Source: Helicobacter sp. 12S02634-8 (GTDB lineage: Bacteria > Campylobacterota > Campylobacteria > Campylobacterales > Helicobacteraceae). From it: DNA of 64,000 nucleotides. Made by a program: the position numbers and the translations under genes. The stretch covers positions 84,871-148,870 of the forward strand of contig NZ_MLAP01000005.1 in assembly GCF_002272865.1 (NCBI RefSeq). Reading direction: 5' to 3'. Each line of letters opens with the position of its first letter. Position 1 is the first letter of the stretch. The notes under the pieces are model-generated. The model saw nothing but the letters and a program-made list of their open reading frames with translations, ran no database searches and was not told where the DNA came from. Positions 1 through 8,033 of this stretch are shown one piece after another.

Positions 1-2
1 AC

Positions 3-641
3 GCCAAAGATGGCTCAAAAGAAAATGTAGATTTTATCCTTCCTGCGCTCAATCAGCTCGAGGGGACTTTGAGTAACTTCGAATACAAACTCTTACCCCT
101 AAAGCCTGCCCTCCCCTACACAGGATATGACCTCAGTGATATTGCTAGGGCTTTTGGTTTTTATGGAGAATCTTTGGTCGATTATACCCATCTCCTCCCC
201 CAAGACCTCGGCTATCAAAATATCCCCTATGATGCACTCAATAGCTTTTATACACGCAGTGGTGAAGACAAAAGAGGCTATCACATCACCCCCAATCAAG
301 CGCCCCTAGCCCAGTCCATCACCCCCATAGAGCCAATCACGCCCCAAGATTTCAACGCCTATCTTAAATATCCCCAAGCACAATTCTCCGCCATCACAAG
401 CAGCAGCCACAATCTCCAAACTCAAATCGGTATCTACACCTCCAAAAACAACCTCGATACCCTCAAGCTATCTCAAGGAGATACCATCACCCTCACAAAA
501 GGCGTGCGAGAAATTAAAGGCCGCGTTTATTTGGACTATGATTTGGAGCAAGATATTTTTGTGATTTCTCCTTGCTTGGATACACAAAATATTTTTGAAA
601 ATGAAATTTTTGAAAATCTCACCTTGAAGGGAGCTTTATGA
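3..641 (+). CDS. nuoG: NADH-quinone oxidoreductase subunit G, C-terminal part (partial)
   Basis: The reading frame is open from the left edge, so only about the last 212 codons are present; the true start lies outside the window. The residues LPALNQLEGTL near the start fit the C-terminal molybdopterin-oxidoreductase-like domain of NuoG, where a conserved Asn-Glu-Gly-Thr segment occurs. NuoG is the large iron-sulfur subunit of the peripheral arm of complex I. The stop overlaps the nuoH start codon in an ATGA at 638-641, which indicates translational coupling. Identity rests mainly on gene order (nuoH follows directly) and that motif. A TTG at 69 is in frame but is not the start, because coding continues upstream of it. 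Confidence 0.85.
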   Translation, partial: AKDGSKENVDFILPALNQLEGTLSNFEYKLLPLKPALPYTGYDLSDIARAFGFYGESLVDYTHLLPQDLGYQNIPYDALNSFYTRSGEDKRGYHITPNQAPLAQSITPIEPITPQDFNAYLKYPQAQFSAITSSSHNLQTQIGIYTSKNNLDTLKLSQGDTITLTKGVREIKGRVYLDYDLEQDIFVISPCLDTQNIFENEIFENLTLKGAL

Positions 642-1627
642 GTGCATTTGTCATTGAAACCTTAATCAAAATCTTAGTTTTAGTCTTGGTTTTTTCGTTT
701 TTAGGAGCATTTGCCACTTACTTAGAAAGGAAAGTTCTGGCCTTTTTCCAGCGCCGATTAGGTCCTGTCTATGTCGGGCCTTGGGGGCTTTTGCAAGTGA
801 TTGCTGATGGGATCAAACTTTTTAGCAAAGAAGATGTCCTGCCCCAAAATGCCAACAAAATCATCTTCACTTTTGCCCCCATTATCGCTATGATGAGTGC
901 TTTTATCTCGATGGCTCCTATCCCGTTTTTTGGCGATTTCACACTCTTTGGCCATACCATCAAGCCCATTATTTCTGATATCAATGTTGGGCTTTTGTTT
1001 TTCTTAGCCGTAGGGTCTGTGGGGATTTATGCGCCCTTATTAGCAGGGCTTGCTTCAGGGAGCAAGTATTCTTTGATTGGGGCAGCAAGAGCTGCAATCC
1101 AGCTTTTGAGCTTTGAGGTAGTCAGCACAATCACTATTTTAGCACCCTTAATGCTTGTGGGCTCTCTTTCTTTGGTTGCAATCAATGACTACCAAGCAGG
1201 GGGCGTGACCCATTGGCTAGTATTCAAGCAGCCGCTAGCTTTTGTGTTATTTTTGATTGCGAGCTATGCAGAGCTCAATCGCACGCCCTTTGACCTCTTA
1301 GAGCACGAAGCTGAGATTGTAGCAGGCTATGCCACTGAATATAGTGGATTGAAATGGGGTATGTTTTTCTTGGCTGAATATGCCCATTTATTTGCGTTTT
1401 GCTTTGTGATTGCATTGATATTTTTAGGGGGTTATAACCCCTTATGGTTTATCCCTGGAGGGATTGCTATCATCTTAAAAGTCTGCTTTTTTGTGTTTTT
1501 AGCCATGTGGGCACGGGCGACCTTTGCGCATGTCCGGCCTGATCAACTCATGCAGATGTGCTGGAAAATCATGATGCCCCTAGCACTACTCAATGTCGCC
1601 ATCACAGGCGTTATCATCTTGCTTTAG
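638..1627 (+). CDS. nuoH: NADH-quinone oxidoreductase subunit H
   Basis: This 329-residue multi-pass inner membrane protein (about eight hydrophobic segments) is the NuoH/ND1 subunit, which helps form the quinone site where the peripheral arm meets the membrane arm of complex I. Visible family signatures are LERKVLAFFQRRLGP near residue 30 and ELNRTPFDLLEHEAEIVAGY near residues 208-227, the latter holding the conserved acidic residues of the quinone cavity. Length is normal for the family. It overlaps nuoG by 4 nt and is followed after 9 nt by nuoI, whose ribosome binding site (AGGAGGAAC) covers the nuoH stop. Confidence 0.97.
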   Translation: MSAFVIETLIKILVLVLVFSFLGAFATYLERKVLAFFQRRLGPVYVGPWGLLQVIADGIKLFSKEDVLPQNANKIIFTFAPIIAMMSAFISMAPIPFFGDFTLFGHTIKPIISDINVGLLFFLAVGSVGIYAPLLAGLASGSKYSLIGAARAAIQLLSFEVVSTITILAPLMLVGSLSLVAINDYQAGGVTHWLVFKQPLAFVLFLIASYAELNRTPFDLLEHEAEIVAGYATEYSGLKWGMFFLAEYAHLFAFCFVIALIFLGGYNPLWFIPGGIAIILKVCFFVFLAMWARATFAHVRPDQLMQMCWKIMMPLALLNVAITGVIILL

Positions 1628-1636
1628 GAGGAACTT

Positions 1637-2221
1637 ATGGCAACGCAAAACTACAAATGGTTCCAAGCCCCCAAAAGCCCTGAAAGCCCCCAAGGGAAGT
1701 TTTTAAAGACAACAAAAACGATTTTTGGACTCGATTTATTCAAGGGCTTAGGACTCACACTCAAAGAATTTTTTAGCCCAAAAGTCACGGTGCAATACCC
1801 CCTAGAAGAGCTCCCCTTAAGCCCTAGGTATCGTGCTGTGCATAATCTGCAAAGACTCTTAGAATCAGGCGAAGAGCGCTGCATTGGCTGTGGGCTGTGC
1901 GAAAAAATATGCACGAGCAATTGTATCCGTATCATCACACACAAAGGCGAAGATGGCAGAAAAAAAATTGATGACTACACGATCAATTTAGGGCGCTGTA
2001 TCTATTGTGGGCTGTGTGCAGAGGTCTGCCCTGAGCTAGCTATTGTGATGGGAGATCGGTTTGAAAACGCTAGCGAACAAAGGGCACACTTTGGGTGCAA
2101 AGAAGACTTTTTGAAAGACACACAAGAAGCCCAAAACCATACCCAACAAGAATTTCAAGGCTTTGGCTCTGTGAGCTTGGACGCAGATACAAAGATCAAA
2201 AAAACCCCTTTGGATTATTAG
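1637..2221 (+). CDS. nuoI: NADH-quinone oxidoreductase subunit I, 2x[4Fe-4S]
   Basis: NuoI is the ferredoxin-like subunit that carries electrons through clusters N6a and N6b towards N2 and quinone. The 194-residue protein shows two complete cluster motifs: cysteines 82, 85, 88 and 92 ([11 protein letters not shown]) and 121, 124, 127 and 131 ([12 protein letters not shown]). The ATG is preceded by AGGAGG with good spacing. Residues beyond about 160 form a polar tail of low conservation. nuoJ follows after 9 nt. Confidence 0.97.
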   Translation: MATQNYKWFQAPKSPESPQGKFLKTTKTIFGLDLFKGLGLTLKEFFSPKVTVQYPLEELPLSPRYRAVHNLQRLLESGEERCIGCGLCEKICTSNCIRIITHKGEDGRKKIDDYTINLGRCIYCGLCAEVCPELAIVMGDRFENASEQRAHFGCKEDFLKDTQEAQNHTQQEFQGFGSVSLDADTKIKKTPLDY

Positions 2222-2230
2222 GAGGCATTT

Positions 2231-2785
2231 ATGTTTGCTGTGGTAGCTTTTTATTTGTTTGCAGCATTGAGTTTGGCAATGTTTCTTGTGGTAGTCACGA
2301 CTAAAAATGTCCTATACGCACTCACAGCACTTGCGTGTGGCATGATTTTTATATCAGCTTTTTTCTTTCTACTAGGAGCAGACTTCATGGGGGTCGTTCA
2401 GATTGCTGTGTATGCAGGGGCTGTGGTCGTGATGTATGCTTTTGGTATGATGTTTTTTGATAGCACTCAAGATGTGCTCGAACGCAAGCACTCCAATAAA
2501 ATTTTATGCTTACTAGTTTTTGGTATTGCTATTATCTTGACTCTTATTTTTGGTGCGCCTTTTATCTCAGAGTATTGGGGCAATCTAGCTGTTGAGCCAT
2601 CTTTGGCTTTCAATGATAAAATGAGTAATATCGAAATGATGGGCTATGTGCTTTTTACCAAATATCTGATCCCTTTTGAAGTCGCTGCTGTCATGCTTTT
2701 AGCTGCGATGATAGGTGGGGTGGCTATGGGTATCAGAAAAGTCTGCTACCCCTCTGAAGAGAAGCAAACAAAGGAGGAATTATGA
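2231..2785 (+). CDS. nuoJ: NADH-quinone oxidoreductase subunit J
   Basis: A 184-residue hydrophobic protein with about five membrane segments, matching NuoJ/ND6 of the complex I membrane arm in length and position. The third segment (GVVQIAVYAGAVVVMYAFGM) is the typical ND6 helix that contains the pi-bulge. The start follows TTAGGAGGCATTT, a strong ribosome binding site. The last codons overlap the nuoK start by 4 nt (ATGA at 2782), so nuoJ and nuoK are probably translationally coupled. Confidence 0.96.
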   Translation: MFAVVAFYLFAALSLAMFLVVVTTKNVLYALTALACGMIFISAFFFLLGADFMGVVQIAVYAGAVVVMYAFGMMFFDSTQDVLERKHSNKILCLLVFGIAIILTLIFGAPFISEYWGNLAVEPSLAFNDKMSNIEMMGYVLFTKYLIPFEVAAVMLLAAMIGGVAMGIRKVCYPSEEKQTKEEL

Positions 2786-3084
2786 TTGGTTTGGGGCATT
2801 ATTTGACACTTTCTGGACTGATGTTTTGTATCGGTCTAGCAGGGGTTTTAAGACGCAAAAATATTTTAATGCTGTTTTTTTCTACCGAAATCATGCTCAA
2901 TGCACTCAACATTGGCTTGATTGCTATTGGCAATTTTATGGGCAATATGAACGGACAGATTTTTGCTCTTTTTGTCATTGCGATTGCTGCGAGCGAAGTG
3001 GCGATTGGCTTGGGGCTTGTCATTATGTGGTTTAAGAAATACAAAACCCTTGATATCGATAATCTCAGCACTATGAAAGGCTAA
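2782..3084 (+). CDS. nuoK: NADH-quinone oxidoreductase subunit K
   Basis: A 100-residue protein with three membrane helices, the NuoK/ND4L proton-channel subunit. The two buried glutamates needed for proton transfer in this family are at Glu36 (STEIMLN) and Glu72 (AASEVAIGLGL). Length and key residues are standard. It overlaps nuoJ by 4 nt and precedes nuoL by 3 nt, inside the same tight operon. Confidence 0.97.
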   Translation: MIGLGHYLTLSGLMFCIGLAGVLRRKNILMLFFSTEIMLNALNIGLIAIGNFMGNMNGQIFALFVIAIAASEVAIGLGLVIMWFKKYKTLDIDNLSTMKG

Positions 3085-3087
3085 GAT

Positions 3088-4953
3088 ATGTATTTTTTAT
3101 CTGATTCTCATTATATTCTTCTGATGTGTTTGGTGCTATTTTCTCCCTTATTTGGGGCTATCTATGCAGGTTTTTGGGGGAGCAAGGCAAAAGCAGGGCA
3201 TATAGGCGTCTTCAATTCCTTGCTTTTACTCATATCTTTTGGCGCTGGAGTGATTTTATTCATCGCTGCAACCCATGGCGTGCGTCTTGAGCTGACTTTG
3301 ATGGACTGGCTAGTTTTAGGGGATTTCAATAGCCATTTTTCCTTTATGCTTGATAGTGTATCAGCGACAATGATTTTGGTGGTGAGTCTTGTGTCTTTGC
3401 TCGTGCATGTCTATTCGATCGGCTATATGGAAAATGACTCTGGCTACAATCGCTATTTTAGCTATCTCTCAGGCTTTGTATTTTCAATGCTGCTTTTGGT
3501 GATGAGTGATAATTTTTTGGGATTATTTATCGGCTGGGAGGGCGTGGGGCTGTGCTCTTATTTGCTGATTGGCTTTTGGTATCACAAAAATAGCGCTAAC
3601 AACGCCTCTATCGAAGCTTTTATCATCAATCGAATCGCTGATTTGGGTATGCTGCTAGGGATTATCATGATTTATTGGGTATTTGGCACGCTCAAATACA
3701 CAGAAGTCTTTGAAATGCTGCAAAATATGCAAATACCACAATATGATTTATATATCATCGGGATTTTGCTTTTCATCGGGGCAATGGGTAAATCAGCGCA
3801 ATTCCCCTTGCACACTTGGCTTGCTAATGCGATGGAGGGTCCCACGCCTGTATCAGCACTTATCCATGCAGCAACAATGGTAACTGCAGGAGTATATCTT
3901 GTCATCAGGGCTAATCCTCTTTATAGTATCTTGCCTGACTTGGGCTATTTTATCGCTTGTCTTGGGGCTTTTGTGGCTGTGTTTGGTGCGAGTATGGCGC
4001 TTGTTCATTGCGATCTCAAAAGGATCATTGCCTACTCTACGCTCTCTCAGTTGGGCTATATGTTTGTCGCAGCAGGCATTGGGGCTTATTGGGTAGCGCT
4101 TTTCCATCTTTTTACCCACGCATTTTTTAAGTCGCTCTTATTTTTGGGTGCAGGAAATATCATGCACGCAATGGAAGACAAACTCGATATCACCAAAATG
4201 GGCGCACTCAAAACACCCCTTAAAGTCACTTGCGTGATGATGATTATCGCTTCAGCAGCTCTTTGTGGTATCTATCCTTTTGCGGGATTTTTCTCAAAAG
4301 ACAAGATTTTAGAGGTAGCTTTTGGCGGGGGGCATTACATCTTATGGCTATTGCTACTCATTGGTGCGGGTATGACAGCTTTTTATAGCTTCAGACTCAT
4401 TGTGCTTGTATTTTTCACCCCTAAAATCCATACCATAGCCCACCCCCACGAAGCAAGACCTTTAATGCTCTATGCAATGGCACCTCTAGCGCTTTTAGCT
4501 ATCATCGCTGGATTTTTTGAAGAAAATTTCGCCCATTTCATCACACAAAGCATTGTTTCAATCCAAAGCTTTCACGCCCCTGTGGGTATCTTGATTGCTA
4601 TCACAACCATCATCACACTCATCAGCATCATCTATGCAATTTTTAAATATAAAAATGGCTTCAAAGCCAAACAATCAGGCTTCTTGCATAGACTTTTATC
4701 CAACCAATACTATATCCCTGAGCTCTACAAAAAAGTCTTGATTACCCCTTATGGCTATTTGTGTGAATTTTTATGGAAAAAGGTAGAAATCAAAATTATC
4801 GATGCGAGCGTCGATAGCATTGGTAAGCTACTCATCTGGCTCAGCAAACTGCTCCAATTTATCCAAAATGGTAACCTCACAAGCTCCTTGCGCTTGATGA
4901 GCTTTGGTATTTTTGTGATGCTCGTGTTTGCAATCATTGGATTCTGGAGGTAA
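3088..4953 (+). CDS. nuoL: NADH-quinone oxidoreductase subunit L (antiporter-like)
   Basis: This 621-residue, about 16-helix subunit is the distal proton-pumping ND5/NuoL protein. Antiporter-family signatures are present: FIGWEGVGLCSYLLIGFW (conserved Glu of helix 5) and GKSAQFPLHTWLANAMEGPT (conserved Lys of helix 7), followed by PVSALIHAATMVTAGVYL. The C-terminal part contains the long amphipathic lateral helix region and a final membrane anchor. It lies 3 nt after nuoK and 2 nt before nuoM. Confidence 0.97.
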   Translation: MYFLSDSHYILLMCLVLFSPLFGAIYAGFWGSKAKAGHIGVFNSLLLLISFGAGVILFIAATHGVRLELTLMDWLVLGDFNSHFSFMLDSVSATMILVVSLVSLLVHVYSIGYMENDSGYNRYFSYLSGFVFSMLLLVMSDNFLGLFIGWEGVGLCSYLLIGFWYHKNSANNASIEAFIINRIADLGMLLGIIMIYWVFGTLKYTEVFEMLQNMQIPQYDLYIIGILLFIGAMGKSAQFPLHTWLANAMEGPTPVSALIHAATMVTAGVYLVIRANPLYSILPDLGYFIACLGAFVAVFGASMALVHCDLKRIIAYSTLSQLGYMFVAAGIGAYWVALFHLFTHAFFKSLLFLGAGNIMHAMEDKLDITKMGALKTPLKVTCVMMIIASAALCGIYPFAGFFSKDKILEVAFGGGHYILWLLLLIGAGMTAFYSFRLIVLVFFTPKIHTIAHPHEARPLMLYAMAPLALLAIIAGFFEENFAHFITQSIVSIQSFHAPVGILIAITTIITLISIIYAIFKYKNGFKAKQSGFLHRLLSNQYYIPELYKKVLITPYGYLCEFLWKKVEIKIIDASVDSIGKLLIWLSKLLQFIQNGNLTSSLRLMSFGIFVMLVFAIIGFWR

Positions 4954-4955
4954 TT

Positions 4956-6521
4956 ATGGAATATCTACTCAGTATCGTTATTTTTTTTCCAGCATTGGCC
5001 TCTGTGTTTGTATTCATTATGGATAACAATGTTGCTAAACCCTATGGTATCACGATTGGTCTTATCGAGCTCATCTTAGTAGCGGCCTTATGGATGGGCT
5101 TTGATTATTCTAATGCGGGCATGCAGTTTGAGAATACTTTTGCGCTGATTCCTGATTATGGGATCAACTATCATGTAGGCATTGATGGTATCTCGCTTTT
5201 TTTATTGGTCTTAAATGCCTTCATCATTTTCTTAGCCACTATTTATTTGAACCAGCCCAATGACAAAAACTACCTTGTTGTCTGCTTACTGCTTTTAGAG
5301 AGTATTTTGATGGGAGTGTTTGCGTCATTAAATGTGGTGCTGTTTTATATTTTCTGGGAGATTTCATTGATCCCGATTCTTTATATGATCGGAGCGTGGG
5401 GGACGGGTGAGAAAATCTATGCAGCATTGAAATTTTTCTTATATACCTTTTTTGCCTCGCTGATTATGTTTATTGGGATTTTGTATTTTGGCTATCTTTA
5501 TTTCATCACTATGGGCTCATGGAGTTTTGATATTTTAGATTGGTATCATCTTGCCCTCCCATTTAATATCCAACTATGGCTATTTTTAGCGTTTTTTATC
5601 AGTATCGCAGTCAAAATCCCCATTTTTCCCTTCCATACTTGGCTCCCCCACGCCTATGGAGATGCGCCCACGCTAGGGTCTGTTGTCTTGGCTTCTGTGT
5701 TGTTGAAAATGGGAACTTATGCATTGGTGCGATTTTCGCTCCCACTTTTCCCTGACGCAAGCTATGCGCTTGTAGTCCCTATAGCGATTTTAGCGCTGTT
5801 TATGATTATCTATGGAGGTATGCTCGCTTTTGCCCAGACAGATATGAAACAAGTGGTCGCTTATAGCTCTATCTCACACATGGGAGTGGCTGTCATTGGA
5901 ATCTTTGCGCTCAATTTAGAGGGCATTGGTGGCTCGGTGTTTGCGATGGTGGGGCATGGAATCGTGAGTGGCGCGCTGTTCATGCTTGTTGGTATGATTT
6001 ATCATAGAAGAAAAACAAGGCAAATTGCAGAATTTGGCGGGCTCGCACAAGTCATGCCTAATTTTGCTGCTGTCTTTGCTATCGTGATGATGGCAAATGT
6101 GGGCTTGCCCTTGACCGTGGGCTTTGTGGGCGAATTTTTTAGCTTACTAGGATTTTTCAAAGCCCACCCACTCATCACACTCATCGCTGGGACAAGTATC
6201 ATCATCTCAGCGATTTATATGCTCAATCTTTACAAAAAAGTCTTTTTAGGCAAAGCGCCAAATGCCAAAAACCTCCTACTCAACGATTTATGTGCAAGAG
6301 AGATAAGTGTAATGCTCCCTTTTGTCTTTGTCATTATCTTTTTAGGTATCTATCCCAAGCCCCTCTTGACCCCGATCCAAAACAGCACCCAACAACTCCT
6401 AGAAACCATGCACAACCGAGCCATCAAAAAAGAAACTAAAATCTATCTAAAAAATCCACCGCCCCCGCTTGAGGTGATACCACACACAAGCCAATCCCCC
6501 AAACCAATCAAAGAGGTATGA
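4956..6521 (+). CDS. nuoM: NADH-quinone oxidoreductase subunit M (antiporter-like)
   Basis: A 521-residue antiporter-like complex I subunit (ND4/NuoM), about 14 helices. Conserved segments include FWEISLIPILYMIGAWG with the channel Glu and VKIPIFPFHTWLPHAYGDAP with the channel Lys. The start codon is preceded by TGGAGGTAATT. The C-terminal ~35 residues are Pro- and Lys-rich and probably extramembrane, an extension that is not conserved in all species. The stop is 1 nt from the nuoN ATG. Confidence 0.97.
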   Translation: MEYLLSIVIFFPALASVFVFIMDNNVAKPYGITIGLIELILVAALWMGFDYSNAGMQFENTFALIPDYGINYHVGIDGISLFLLVLNAFIIFLATIYLNQPNDKNYLVVCLLLLESILMGVFASLNVVLFYIFWEISLIPILYMIGAWGTGEKIYAALKFFLYTFFASLIMFIGILYFGYLYFITMGSWSFDILDWYHLALPFNIQLWLFLAFFISIAVKIPIFPFHTWLPHAYGDAPTLGSVVLASVLLKMGTYALVRFSLPLFPDASYALVVPIAILALFMIIYGGMLAFAQTDMKQVVAYSSISHMGVAVIGIFALNLEGIGGSVFAMVGHGIVSGALFMLVGMIYHRRKTRQIAEFGGLAQVMPNFAAVFAIVMMANVGLPLTVGFVGEFFSLLGFFKAHPLITLIAGTSIIISAIYMLNLYKKVFLGKAPNAKNLLLNDLCAREISVMLPFVFVIIFLGIYPKPLLTPIQNSTQQLLETMHNRAIKKETKIYLKNPPPPLEVIPHTSQSPKPIKEV

Positions 6522-6522
6522 T

Positions 6523-8016
6523 ATGCTAGAAAATTTCTATATCCCTTTTGCTGACTTGAAGCTCCATACTATTTTGCCTATGTTTATCGTTATTTTTGGA
6601 GCTATCTGTATTCTCAGTGCTAATGCCTTCACGCTCAAGTTTTCGCGCAGTCTTAATGTCGCATTGTGTATGCTTTTTATTGTCATTGATTTGGCATTTG
6701 TCTTAGGACTTAGCGGCTTTGATCTGGGCTTTTTTGGTATCCTTAGGCTCGATGGTATCTCTATTTTAACCCAAATCATCATCTTGATTGCCAGCTTGTT
6801 TTTTATCTTTTTAGCAATCTCAAAGGAGCGATACGCCGAGTTTCAGACGCCTGAATTCTACCCACTCTATCTATTCATGACAGCAGGCTTTCAGTTCATG
6901 GTTTCAAGCGATAATCTGATTTTTATCTTGCTAGGGCTTGAAATCGCCTCGCTTTCTTTGTGCGTGCTCATCGCTTTTAATGACGAAAACACGGGCATAG
7001 AAGCAGCGATTAAATATTTTGTGATGGGTGTTTTAGCAAGTGCGTTTTATGTGATGGGGGCAATGCTTTTATATTTAGCTACAGGGAGTGTAGAAATCCA
7101 TAATATCGCTGCGGCCATCTATCAAAATAACTTTGAACCTATCTTGGTGCTGATTGCTGGATTGATTTTTATGATTGGGGCGATTGGCTTTAAAGTTTCT
7201 TTAGTGCCTTTCCATACTTGGATGCCTGATGTCTATGAGGGCAGCAACCCTGTGCTAGCAGGATATATTTCTATTATTCCTAAAATAGCTGGTTTTGCCA
7301 TTGCCATTAGGATTTTTGATATCTTTATCAAATCTGATATCCCTTGGATAGAAAACTTGCTTTATGCCCTAGTTGTCATCACCATCACTCTCCCTAATAT
7401 CATGGCCTTCATGCAAGAAGACATCAAGCGCATGCTCTCTTTTAGCTCGATTTCCCACTCAGGCTTTGCGCTCGCTTGTATCTTCATCAACACCACCCAA
7501 AGTCAAAACGCAATGTTTGTCTATTGGTTTATGTTTTTATTCACCAATGTAGGCTCCTTTGCTATTCTTTGGCTGTGTAAAAACAAACAAAAGCTCTGGC
7601 ACTCCCATTATGACCACCCTTATTCAAAGTTTCAAGGGCTTGTGAGGGTCTATCCATTGATGGCAATTTTGCTAGCAATTTTTATGTTTAGCCTTGCGGG
7701 CATACCTCCTTTTGCAGTATTTTGGGGCAAAATGCTCGCTGTGAGTGCAGCAATCAATGCAGGTTATATCTACCTCGCACTCATCATGATGCTCAATAGC
7801 GCGATTGCTGCTTATTATTATCTCAAATTGATTGTGTTTATGTTTCTCAAAGACCCCCTCATCAAGCAAGAAAATGCAGAGGTCTATATGGAAAATGCCA
7901 CCTATTCTATCAAAGGCGTGATTGCCATCGCAGCGACTATTTGCTGTCTTTCCATTTTTGTGGTTCAGTTTTTGCTTGATATCACCTCAAAATACATTAT
8001 CAATAACGTTTATTGA
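6523..8016 (+). CDS. nuoN: NADH-quinone oxidoreductase subunit N (antiporter-like)
   Basis: A 497-residue antiporter-like subunit (ND2/NuoN), the third proton-pumping module of the membrane arm. Signature stretches are LLGLEIASLSLCVLIAFN (Glu channel residue) and GFKVSLVPFHTWMPDVYEGS (Lys channel residue). It is the last nuo gene. pflA follows after 17 nt without an obvious terminator, the same junction as recalled for H. pylori HP1273-HP1274. Confidence 0.97.
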   Translation: MLENFYIPFADLKLHTILPMFIVIFGAICILSANAFTLKFSRSLNVALCMLFIVIDLAFVLGLSGFDLGFFGILRLDGISILTQIIILIASLFFIFLAISKERYAEFQTPEFYPLYLFMTAGFQFMVSSDNLIFILLGLEIASLSLCVLIAFNDENTGIEAAIKYFVMGVLASAFYVMGAMLLYLATGSVEIHNIAAAIYQNNFEPILVLIAGLIFMIGAIGFKVSLVPFHTWMPDVYEGSNPVLAGYISIIPKIAGFAIAIRIFDIFIKSDIPWIENLLYALVVITITLPNIMAFMQEDIKRMLSFSSISHSGFALACIFINTTQSQNAMFVYWFMFLFTNVGSFAILWLCKNKQKLWHSHYDHPYSKFQGLVRVYPLMAILLAIFMFSLAGIPPFAVFWGKMLAVSAAINAGYIYLALIMMLNSAIAAYYYLKLIVFMFLKDPLIKQENAEVYMENATYSIKGVIAIAATICCLSIFVVQFLLDITSKYIINNVY

Positions 8017-8033
8017 TATTTTTGGAGCTGTGA